From Eutreptiella sp. 'Long Island Sound 2002' (taxonomy: Eukaryota; Euglenozoa; Euglenophyceae; Eutreptiales; Eutreptiaceae): a stretch of 64,000 nt of DNA. The notes beneath the pieces are model-generated. The model did no database searches. It was not told the origin of the DNA and saw only the letters and a program-made list of their open reading frames with translations. Location of the stretch: the NCBI GenBank assembly GCA_964036045.1, contig OZ038382.1, positions 126,046,556 through 126,110,555 on the forward strand, given 5' to 3'. The position numbers and the translations under genes are program-made. Below are positions 31,386 to 42,273 of the stretch, in pieces; within the stretch, counting starts at the first letter, position 1, and each line of letters starts with the position of its first letter.

Positions 31386-34300
31386 GTAAAAGTCAACATT
31401 GTCTTCTCCTTTGCTTTTGGCAGGACAGGCAGCAAGGAGCTAGTGGTTAAGCTAGGCCATTGTGGTCACCCCTAGCTTACTTCGACCAACATCGCGGTGG
31501 GGGTACTCGGGAATGCCTTGAAAGTAATCTTCTAGCACTCAGTCTTTTACAGAAGAAAAGCAGTCTTCACTGAGTGTGGGTAACTATGTACGCTTATGAC
31601 CTAGGGTCCTCAACCAATCATGAGTCTTGGCCCTCCTCGCCTGTCAAAAAGAGCGGTTCGTTCGAGGAGAGGTCCAAGGTTACCTCTACCACTAGCTTGA
31701 TGCGAGCCTTCTGCACGAGAGCGTAGTGAAAGCGATTGTATTACCATTTTGCTCCGTGATTTCGGGCCCCCCTTTAGGTACAATTCCGAACGGCCTGCGA
31801 AAATTGTGCTCATTTTTTGTTTCGTGGTGCTCCTGTGGGGGGCATGTGATGCGGTGGTAATCTTTGGCAACATGCTCTAGGGCTCTAGTAACGCAGGCCT
31901 GCAATGGGCTACAGTCGAGGTTTTCCAAATGCAAGCCGTCTACCCATTCACACACCTTTGCGAGTGCTATCTGAAGCTTGTTTTTGGTCCCTCACTTAGT
32001 CCCCTAGATTTGTGCGTCATCTTGGACGCAAGACTGTACCGTCATATCCTTGGCCACTCAACACACGCTGCCAGAGCATGGTGGCTGATGGCTACTACTT
32101 TATTCTAGATGTCCGAGTCTAGAAAAGAGTAGCCTGGAGCATGCACCAAAGTCGTGAAGGCAAAAATCAACCAAGGATGTAGAATCACAGCGAATTAAAT
32201 TTGAATATGCCCCATTCATTACGAATTCCTTCGGACCAAGAATTTGCTGCGACCTCGCCGTGAACTTCACACGATTGCGAATTCTTGGCTAATTCGGTTT
32301 GTGAATTTGCGAAAAGCCACCTTTGGAGCATCGGCGATTTGGTGAACTTTTGTTCGGCCGATGTCTGCAAATTCTTGGCGGGTTCAAGGGTCAGGCTTGT
32401 GGAAACCTTAAATGATGAGAAGAAACAACCATGCATCGTTGCAGCGTGCAATGTGGTCTGCTTTTTGAGTGTGACATTAATGAAAAAAATCGCACTGCAA
32501 TCGAAAGTCTAGCCATCGATAGTTGCTTTTTATCATGAACATTTAAAAAAGTTCGAAAGAGTTTGAAAAAAATCCGCAAACTGAAGTCGCATATGCGGCC
32601 ATGCTGCCGATGGCGGCGCCACAATGAGTTATGCTTTACCCATGTGCGAATTTCAAATTCAAAACAATGACGGACTCGGCGAATTCATACCCTCTTCACC
32701 CAATCTGGATTTCGGTGCGTTATCGCAACTATATGCCGTGAATGAAATCCATTATGGTAGAAAAAGAGATAAATTTGGGCTAGAACTCGGTATAATCCGA
32801 TTTAGTGGGGTTCTTCTGCCGATAAAAGTCCACTAGAAAATGGGTGTGCGTTACCCTGAACGAAAGCCACTGCCGCTCATTTGGGGTCTTTGCTGTGTAT
32901 CCATTCGCTACCGAGTAGCATTTAAGCCTCCGTAATAATATTCTTTAGGCGTATAACGATGGTTTTGTTGAGTTTGGCCTCAATAATCTCACTGTTCTCA
33001 AGGGGCACATACACACTAACCAGCGGACTTGGTGCTTTTCCATGTATACGAAGCAAAACTGTTGCCGTACAAGCCGATACAAGTGGTGCAGAATCTCATA
33101 AACGAAGGTAAAGTACCTACAACCACTAGTGCTGCCCCCCGTTTTTACCCGGCAAGCAGGCCGAAAACCATTGGGGCCTGGTTTTGGACTTCGAAGTGCA
33201 AGTCAAAGGGAGGTCCGGACCTCTGTAGACGTCTTAGTAGAAGATTTTGTCTTACCTTTCTTGGATGTGCGATTGTAAAAAACTTTTAGCAGTTTGTTCA
33301 TTTACATTGTGCGTTTCGAGACGCAAAACGGGAAGTTCTTCTTCGAAGTTTCCCCATTTCGACGACCCAATCCTCAGCTTGGGAAGTGCAAGGTTAATGG
33401 CTTGTACGCTCGTAATCGTGGGTATACACACCCATGAATGCTCGGGCCATCTTCAAGCTGAGATTGCATCTTGCACAAACAAGGTACATACTTGCCTCAA
33501 CCCAAAGTAAGCTAGCCTCAACCTTGGAATCACATTCAAGCCGATGAACAGCTCGCAGCCATGCGTTGCACACACAACTACGTGTCTCCATGCGGCTACC
33601 CGCGCGCCACTGCCGAGTGAGGAGTGGCGCCAGACGGTCCCCTACCAGTTGGCTTCCCTTGCTGTAAGGCCCAATGAGTGGGAGTCATCTTGAGCGGTGA
33701 GGCTTCCGCAGCTATGCAACGTGGCAGCCTAGTTTTCCATTGTCCGCGGAATGCACTCACTGTTCCTGCTATCACGTCTATGTCGGGTCGGCGTTCCCAA
33801 TCGGCACCGAGCTGCGAATAGTTCATCCAAGGGCCACAACCGTTAACACAGCCCAGGTTGCCCACCCGCTGCAGGTCTGAGCAAGGGCTCTGAGTGCACT
33901 TCTCCCTCCACGTACGCCGACTTCTCAGCCCTCTTCGTCCCCACTCTGGTGTGTGTGAGCCAAGTATCTCAGGCTGTGCGTTGCGTCATAGTCTTGTGCC
34001 AGCATTCGTGCCTGAGGCTCATCCGCACAATACCCGCTTCAATATAAGGGCGCAGCCCAAGTCGAAAAGTAGGCAAGAATGCACGTGGATGGTTTGGCTA
34101 GCCCCCTTGGGGTGGCAGAGGTGAATTGCGCAGGGAGGAGAGCCGACTTTTTAGGGAGTGTGGACGGCCTTCGAACACCCTTGTTGTCCTCCATGACAGG
34201 ACGAGCTCTTGCAACGGGCGCGGAGGGTAAGGCTAGGAACTGGTTTCATGCAAAAGTAACAAATTATGTTCGATGCTTTCCCAAAGAATAACCCATTATT

Positions 34301-34574
34301 CCGATTATGTGCCATAAAAATAATCAGCTAAATCTAATATTGCTTTTGTGATAACTAATTGTTGACCAGCGGTTGTCAATTTTTCACCAAACTGATAATA
34401 AAGCGGAAACAAGTGCTGAAGGATATACAAATTGTTTCAATTATATCCCCATTGGGCTACAGGGGGGATTAAAAAGTCGAAAGGGTAAAATTCCGAAAAA
34501 CTCGAAAGTGGTAATTACCCTTTTCATATTTCTACACCGTTTGTCGCCCGGGCTTTTTTCGGATTTTGCCGTAT
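31386..34574. other. Intergenic, no gene recognised
   Basis: Possibly the 5' part of the LINE near 31690-31960 on the minus strand. Elsewhere only short unsupported frames; a patch at about 32215-32310 repeats GAATTC/GAATTTG-like words. The 3' end is AT-rich up to the LTR of element B. Confidence 0.45.
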
Positions 34575-34616
34575 TGAAGCGGTACCCAGAACCCCATGGC
34601 TAGGGTAGGGCATACA

Positions 34617-34692
34617 ACCGGCCTCCGGTCCACTAACCCCATGTACGGAAGGGAAGACCGGTCTCCGGTCCACTAACCCCACGTACGGAAGG
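34617..34692 (+). repeat. 38-bp tandem repeat inside the element B LTR
   Basis: Two units share CTCCGGTCCACTAACCCC and TACGGAAGG. Element C LTRs carry only one unit. Confidence 0.75.
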
Positions 34693-37463
34693 CGCCCGTT
34701 GACGCCCGGTGCGAGCCCGGCGGGAGCGTGTTCCGTGCCGTAAAGCCCCGCATCGGCAACCGATGCACCGCCAGCGGAGATTTGTATATCAGAACATCAG
34801 GAATCAACAGGGTTTTATTTTCATATTGTTTCCGTCAAGTTTTACGCTTCCGTTCTGATATTCACTGTTTTGACTGCTGGCGGTTGGATCGCGACTTTAC
34901 CGTAACCGCCAGTTTAACTGTTTATAACGGAAATTTTAACGCTATCCGTCACGAAGGCTCCAAAGCCTTCAGGAACTGCATGGACGCTTCCGCAATTTTC
35001 ACATCTTACACTCGCAACCTTGATCCGAAGTTTTCAGGATGTCGAAGTCGGATTTTCGACTTCGACATCCCCGCACTTGATTTGACCTCTTTCGAGTGGA
35101 CCTACGTGCTTCCCTATGCACGAATCAACTTTCCTTTTATCTTGCCCTCCGTTTGACTCAGAGATATGGGCAAAACAAAGTTGATTCGTGAGGCCACTTG
35201 TAAGGGTCATATCTCGTGCCGCTTGCGAGGAATGACAATAAGGAAACGTGGGATGTATTCACAATACTCCCGACGTAATTTAGGAAGCTTTATATGCCTT
35301 GCGTTTCCACACGTGCGCGCTAGTGTAATGGATCATGGTCAAGAGGGTAGAGTTTGCGTTATAACTCTTTGGCCATGACATTGCGTGCGTTAAGATAACT
35401 TTCGAGTGTAGCGCGCAAGTGTTGGTGTTGCATAGGAACTCTCCTTGAGTTCCTATGAGCGATTGACACAAAGTTATGCCCTTGGAGGGGCATGACATAT
35501 CGTGGGGGGAGCTACCTTTTTGGGCAATATGGAGTATGTGCCTTGTGTTGTGTTGCGTGCCCATTTGGCGGGTCCATCGCCCCAAGCCAAGCCCGCCAAT
35601 GGACCACATATTGTGCAAGCCCCTTCTCCATACTCCCTACGATCAATTGCAAGCCTAACCTTCGTGAAGGGAAGCTTGTGTGGCGATCCCGAAGCGATGC
35701 GTTGGGAGCAAGGTGTGTGTTTTGCAATTTTCCATATTTTCATGTGCCCACTTGGGAAGCGGCGCTCGTAACCTTTCAAAGCGCCCCAAGTGGAGCACAT
35801 ATGTGGAATCGAAGTTCATTAGTGTCAAGTCATTGTGTTTAGAAGGATTAGTTGATTGCACGATCCAAGCCGAAGATATTATAATATAATTGTGCACCTT
35901 TCAATGCACTTTTGTGTGTCGTTGTGCCAATTTTGCCATTTTTGGCCCGTCATGATGTCAAGTGGCGACCGTGTATCTCAACGTTGCGTTCAATTGACAT
36001 CATGACCCAAGTATGTTATGAGGGTACATACTTCGGTGCCCAACATATCTTGGACCCGGCGAATAACTCCTCTTAGGCTTGGCATACCGTGGCCGCCATG
36101 TTGGCGATTTGGGACTATCCCAAATCATGGGCTCACTTGGCGACCCCGCCATACCCAATACCGGAGGAGTTGGGCGACGCCCAAAAGATATGTTGGACAC
36201 ATATGACTTGATACCAATCCTATGGCACACTCCGGTCCGAGTCGGGCATGTGCCTCATTTGCCCCAACCATGAGTGTGCGCATTTTTGGCCATTTTGAGC
36301 AATTTTCCACTTTTGCTGCCCGCCGTGCACCATGTTCTAACCTTCGTGCACGCCGGACGCTTGGACCAATGGACCATATATGACACATTGGTCCCCATGG
36401 TTCACACACCACGTGGGCGAAGCGGAGCAACCTTCGTTAAGGCGCTAGCCCAAAGTGAGTGTGGGCAATTTTGCCATTTTGGCATTTGTGGACCCAATTG
36501 GGATCGTCACCACGCCAAGTGGCATGGAGATCTTTGAGAGCCAAGGGCATGGAAGTCTCCGTTGGACTCCCCGTGGATGGCGTATGGAATGGCGGATCCG
36601 ATCTCCAAGCCGGCGTGGAGATATACTATTGGGAGCACACCGAATTTCTGGCTCATTTCAAGCAGCCAAAATGACCCAATTTTGGGACCCCAATTTCCCC
36701 CTTCCGTGTGGTCAATTGGCGGCCCCATTTCTCTAAGCCCATAGGGAGCCCGGACCTAAATCCAAGTTGTACACTCAGATATAAGTCCTAGGTCCTGCCT
36801 CCTACCCTGTGAGCCATTGGCCTTACCTTGGCCGGGCGAGCCACGCGTGGGAATGACGCCAATTTTGGTGATTTTGGCATCATGACCCCACTTGACTCAT
36901 CCGTGTTGCCCTGATGCCGGGACCTCAGAGGGAACCAGGTTGGGTGAGGGCTCCGGGGATTCCGTACTCGAAGGGCATAGGGTCAGTTGCCTCGTCCCTA
37001 CCTCTGGCGGGTCCGGACGAGGGGTCAATTTTGGGAATTTTGGAGCTAATATCAGTTTGGGCTGAAACAGCCCATTTTCAGCTACCAACTCCTGAGGGAT
37101 TATGGCGGGGCCATATCTCTCACTCAGAGTGGAGTTGGGACCTGCCGTTCAGGGAGCATAGGGAGCCACTGTGGGTTGGCCTTGGAGCCCCTTGGTTCCC
37201 AGGAACTCGCCTGTGGCTGGGCGGGACACCTCTCCCATTGGCAGGGTTTCAGGGTCCGGACTGAGCAGGGCATGGGTTGTGTTTGAGCCCCCGCCCCCAC
37301 CAGCCACTGAGAGGGTCGGACCTGGGATTGGGATACAAGTTAGGATAGAGTGTCTATTGTCCTGTGATGCCCTTACCCCAGTCCAGTCTTAACCCCATGT
37401 GTACATATCCTGATGTGTTGCTGTACATACTTTCGTTCCCTTGTTGCAGAGTGGCAAGGATCC

Positions 37464-37474
37464 TGAAACGCTTT
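37464..37474 (+). promoter_or_regulatory. Predicted self-primer sequence / start of R, element B
   Basis: TGAAACGCTTT is the exact reverse complement of the 11 bases directly after the LTR (37588-37598) and lies 124 bp before the LTR end. In Tf1-type self-priming the first 11 nt of the transcript pair with the primer-binding site, so transcription is predicted to start here (inference). No clear TATA box precedes it. Confidence 0.6.
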
Positions 37475-37587
37475 GTCACATGACATGAGCGCATTGATGC
37501 CCTTGTGAGCGTAGTGCTTTGCCTGCCTGCTCACTTGCGCGTGTCCACCGCAGCGTCCCGTGGCCGGCCCCCCACGGGAACGCGTCA

Positions 37588-37598
37588 AAAGCGTTTCA
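37588..37598 (+). other. Predicted self-priming primer-binding site, element B
   Basis: AAAGCGTTTCA abuts the LTR end with no gap and matches no tRNA 3' end I know. It pairs over exactly 11 bases with 37464-37474; flanking bases do not pair. Confidence 0.65.
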
Positions 37599-38035
37599 CC
37601 GCCGCGGGGTTACCCAGCCCTCGCGTGCCACTCGGGGCCACCCACCCCGAGCAGCGCGTCGCAGCAGCTCGCAGCTCGCAGCTCGCAGCGCAGCGCAGCA
37701 GCTCGCAGCGCAGCGCAGCGGCTCGCAGCGCCGCCCAGCGACAGCGCCGAGTTCGTCACGGAGCCCGCAGCTCCGTCCAGAGCATCGCCCAGACCGCGCA
37801 GCGACCGTGAAAGAGGTGCACAGACCAGGACTCCTGCATCAGCCCCATCGGCCGACCCGGAGTCCCATCGGCCGACCAGCAAGGCCGCGTCAACCACCTC
37901 CACAACCACCGGCTGACCAGCACCAGCCGCACTCCCAATCCAGTGCTGCAGCACCCGCCTCAACAACCACCACCAGTTCGTTGAGTTGAACGAGTGCACA
38001 CCAAGGACCTCAAGACCAACTACGCCCCCGCTGCC
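37599..38035 (+). other. 5' leader of element B with GCAGC-type simple repeats (37651-37740)
   Basis: The stretch 37651-37740 is built from GCAGCTC, GCAGC and CAGCG words. The matching leader of element C (56060-56455) has a shorter version, so it has expanded in B. The gag frame is open from a GTG at 37994, but the first ATG is at 38036. Confidence 0.7.
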
Positions 38036-41000
38036 ATGGTGAATTGGCAAGAAGCGGGCAGGACGTGGCCGCGGCCCCACCCCCATGCAGCGAACCTACT
38101 GCGTGGGTTGGTATGGGACCAGCACTACCGCCACAGCCGGCCCCAGTGCGAAGGCGGCATGCCCCGGAGCTTGGAGCTCCGCACGGACATCGCCCCCGAC
38201 CGCCTGCAGGCCGTGGAGGACTGGCTGCGGGCGGAAGGGTTCGCCTACCGCCACCAGCAGAGGCGCTGGAGGACGTGGACCCGGCCGGACAGGCCTGGCG
38301 AAGGCCTGCGCCCCGACGGGATTGAGGAGGACGAGGAGCCCAACGTGTACCCGTCGGGCGCCTCGATCAACGTCTCCATGTGGGACGTGATCGAGAAGAA
38401 CTTCCCGGAACCGGGGAGCGAGCGCAGGCTGCAGGGCAGCAGCAGCGCGTCTCCGGGGAAGGAGAAGCGGTCCGCCGGGGACAAGAAGCGGGACCGGAGG
38501 TGGCGGGAGTACCAGGAGTCCCTGGCCGCCGAAGCCGCCCAAGGCGCCAAGGGCGGAAACCCAGCCCCCAGTCCCCAACGGGCCAATGGTGGTCATCACC
38601 CTGGCTCCACCACCCTTGGCGACTACATCAAAGTCACCAGGCAGACCAAGGCCAAGCCCCGTCCGCTGCTCCTGAGGCCCCAGCAGGCCCCAGCAGGCCC
38701 CAGCAGCGACGTGGAGTCGGCCCACCGCGGCAGGATGCCGGCCGACCAGGCCAGCTCCAGCAGCGGCGTCGCTCCCGACAGGGACGTGGCGCGCGCCTGT
38801 GAGCGCGTCTGTGGGGTGCCCTGCAACCTTCGGGTTGTCCGGCAACGGGCCAGGCAGCACAGCGTTGCCGTGGAGGGCGCCGTCGGCATCGCCCAGGAGG
38901 AGGCTGCGGAGTGGGCGCATGGCATGGCCATCCACGCCCGGACCGTGGCGGCCATTGCGGCCGGACTCACGGCCGTAGCCGCCCATGGGGCAGCCACTGC
39001 CCGGGTCAACGGTGAGTTGGCGGCAGCCGACGAGGAAGCCCGCCTGACGCAGGTGGCGCAGGAGGCCATTGCCTGCAAGGAGGCCGAGGTGAGGGCGCTG
39101 GAAGAGGCGCTTGCCCAAGAGAGGGCAAAGAAGGAGGCGGAGGAAAGAGCCCACGCCGAAGCGACGGCCAAGGCCCAGGCGGACGCCGCCAAGAAGGACG
39201 CCGTCGAGGCCGCGCGACGGAAGGTCGCTGAGGAGAAGGCCAAGACGGAGGCGGAGCTGGCAGCGTTGGAAGCGCAGAAGGCGCGGCTGCAGCAGGCCCG
39301 GGAAGCCGAGGCGGCTCGTGCTCGGGAGGAAGCCGAAGTGCGAGCTGCCGCAGCCACCGCCGCCGCAATGGAGGAGGCAGAGGCCAAACTCCGCCGCGAG
39401 ACTCCCCCGGGAGGATCACGAGTGGAGACCCTTCGAAAACTTTTCGAAGGGGACGCCTCCTCCAGGATGACGCTGGACGAGGCTGACACGGGCAGCAGTG
39501 GGAGCAGTGGCCCCACCGCCCGTCGACGGAGGAAGGGCAAGGGGAAGACCCCCGAGAGGCCGCGGAGGCCAGCGGGTGGACCCCCCCACGACAGTGACCC
39601 CTTCTTCACCGCCAGTGACGGGGATGAACGAGGCCGCCGACATCGCCAAGTGGTGGCTTGGACGGGCGGAGGAGGCGGAGACGTCCCCATGGAACCGGAA
39701 GGTGAGGATGACGATCTCCCTCCTCCCTACCGGAGCTCAGAGTCTTCCGTGACCGAGACGCCCAGGTGGGGCGACATGGATGAGGATGACGACATGGACT
39801 TCGGCATCACGAGGAAGCGCCCATCCTCGGACCCACCGAAGCGACCCGGCGGAGACCCACCGGGACCCCCTGGCGGAGGACCATCAGGACCCCCTGGAGG
39901 ACGCCCACCAAGTGGACCCCCTGGAGGCGGACCACCGGGCGGGGGAGGACCCCCTGGACCGGGCGGACCCGGCGGAGGCCCTCCTGGAGGACCCCCTGGG
40001 GACCCCGACGACCCACCAGGGGACGGCGACCCGGATACCACCTGGCGGTGGATTGTCTACCTCCGCAGGAGAGTCCAGTTGCTCGAGCTGGAGGAGGACA
40101 CGGGCAAGGGCGAGATGGCTCGCATCTCCAGGGTCGCCGCGCGCGCGCAGAAGGAGCTGGACATCGCCAGGGCCGAGACCAAGTCGCTGACCAACGTCGT
40201 CAGCGGCCTGCAGCAGAGGCTGGACGCGCTGGAAGCCCGTGGGAGCGTCGGCAGCGACCACCCACCCCTGGAGTCTGGCTCGTCGGACGACGGCTGGGGA
40301 CCCGGACCAGGTCCAGGCAGACCCCATGCCCCCGGCGGAGCCCCCAGGAGTCGCCCCAGCGCCAGTGCCCCCTCTCTCACCGCCCCCTCTCACCGCAGCG
40401 CGGGCCGCCGCAACGAGCGCGTGCCGCCCGGCAGTGGCAGTGAGGATTGGCGTGATGAGTGGCTCAGCGCGGAGTACCGCAACCGCCGTGCTCCACCGCG
40501 GACACCGGTACGCCCCCGGCGCCCCGCACCAGCCCTGGAGCCAATCCCAATGGCTGGTGGACGTTATGGTGGACTCAGGGATGAGGTCCCCAGAGGAGAC
40601 GTGGAATGGGATGTCGGCGAAGGTGAGGACCTGGACCTGGACCTGGAGGAGTTCGACATCAGCCCGCCGCGTGGTGTACGACGGGAGGCCGCTGCACGCA
40701 GCCGCCAGCGCCGTGATGAGGATGCGTACATGGACGCAGTACGGACCAGGTTAGGGTACATGGAGGAACCGCGGCGTAGCCACAGGGATTCCATGGAGGA
40801 GATGAACGTGGCGGCCGTGGGAGTCCGTGGGCGAGGCCGATGGGAACCTCGGTCGACCTCGCGGCCGGCGTTCATGGTCTCTAAGGCCGCGGACGCCGCC
40901 GTGTGGGAAGACTTGAAGGACATCAAGCCCCCCATGTACGACAGCAACCCCCTCAACCTCGACCGCTTCTTGGAGAAGCTGGACGATTGGGGGCTGACCG

Positions 41001-42273
41001 TCACTGAAGACATGCCTCACGCGGATGCGGAGAGATATGTCTTCAGACGGTTCAGGTACCGCCTGCCGGAAGTGCTCGGAGAGGTATACTTCCTGGCGAC
41101 CAAGGAGGGGAAGATCAAGACCCTCAAGGAAGCCAAGAAGTGGCTCAACGAGCAGGAGCGGGTGGACGCTCCGCAGGTGGCTGCCAAGCGGTGGAAGTCC
41201 ATCAAGCTTGAGCATGATGGACGGGAGATCCGCCTGCGGGATTGGCGGGACTTCCGAGGGAAATACACCCTCCACCGCCGCAACGTGGAGGATTGGAACG
41301 AGGCTGACGAGCAGGCTCGCCTGCTCTCCATGCTGCCGGAAGCATGGATCAAGAGGGTCACCAAGGAGGAGTCCAAGCGGGCCAAGTCCAACCACACGGT
41401 CAAGATGATGCTCCCCAAAGAGTATCATACGAACGTGGTGGCTTGGACAAAGAAGAACGTGTCCCGGGATGTCAAACGGCACTCCCTGCGGAACGCTCTT
41501 CTCATCACCGTCTCGGGCGATCGTGAGAAGACCGCGATGTGGCGCCTTGACGAGTGTGAGTTGAGCGGCCAGACCATCCGTCTGCAGCCCATCCCGGCGC
41601 GGATGAGCTGCGACGAGATCCTGGAGTGGGTTGGCGAGGAAGTACTCAAGGAGTACCGAAACCTCCACCACACCCGCGGGTTGAGGCCCGGCGACCGCCA
41701 CGTCAACTATGTTGGTGAGGGACCTGGCGGGGAAGCTGCCATGGACCCAGCGGGAGCCGGCGGCGATGAGACTCTCGTCGACGATGACGACGACGATGAG
41801 CCCGCCGAAGTGGCCGTTTGTGCCTTTGTGGCCAAGAACCTGAGCGCGGGGAGCAAGCCGGGAAACTGGAAGCCCCTGCAGCAGGGTTGGAGGAACCAGG
41901 AGAAGAGGGACCCTCGCCGCATTGGCGACCCTCCGCTGTCCTTTGGGGAGTTCATACGAGCTCACCCTCAGGGCTGTTTCGTGTGTTATGGGAGGAAGCG
42001 AGGCTTCAACCATGACCACCGAACATGCCCCGTCCACAAGGCCGACACGGAGGCTTACAAGAAGGTGCACGGGTCGAAGAAGCGTGCGCCCGCGGGTATC
42101 CGGGGAGCCAAGGTGGAGGTGGACAGGGACGAGCTCTCCAAGCTGGTGTCGCAGGGGACCGAGTTGGCCAAGGAGATCCAGGAGATCAAGCGGAACTGGG
42201 TCCCCAGGTCGGACAACAAGAACAAGGAGAACAACCAGAACAACCAGAACAAGGACAAGGACAAGAAGCCTAC
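38036..42273 (+). CDS. gag: Element B Gag, first 1,412 codons (interrupted by element C)
   Basis: Starts MVNWQEAGRTWP. The rest of the gene is 59417-59498; total length before interruption was about 1,439 residues, very long for Gag. Regions: an N-terminal Trp/Arg-rich segment (to about 130) with no counterpart in element A; an Ala/Glu/Lys coiled coil at about 308-456; a collagen-like Pro/Gly tract at about 602-668 (PPGPPGGGPSGPPGG); a capsid-like region at about 962-1218 that aligns with element A (NPLNLDRFLEK, VEDWNEADE); an acidic Asp-run; and a zinc knuckle C-x2-C-x8-H-x4-C at 1314-1331. A Lys/Asn-rich tail follows. As the sequence stands, translation would run into the element C LTR and stop at 42316. 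Confidence 0.9.
42270..42273. other. Target-site duplication of element C, left copy (CTAC)
   Basis: CTAC precedes the LTR end TGACGCG at 42274 and recurs at 59413-59416, right after the other LTR end. Four- to six-base duplications are usual for LTR integrases. Confidence 0.85.

Larger units (their letters stand above)
34575..37587 (+). repeat. 5' LTR of element B (about 3,013 bp)
   Basis: It starts TGAAGCGGTACC and ends GCGTCA. Ends were set by comparison with both LTRs of element C (2,947 and 2,946 bp). It is about 65 bp longer, partly from a 38-bp tandem repeat near the 5' end. It is the inverted partner of 42274-45220. Confidence 0.9.

Noticed and set aside
33596-33865. 89-codon minus-strand frame as a host gene
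   Set aside because: No recognisable motif and isolated in DNA with no other coding signs.
34617-34692. CRISPR-like direct repeat
   Set aside because: Only two adjacent 38-bp units without spacers, inside a eukaryotic LTR.
37994-38035. Gag start at GTG 37994 in element B (and 56101 in C)
   Set aside because: Non-ATG; the in-frame ATG 42 bp downstream is the simpler start in both elements.
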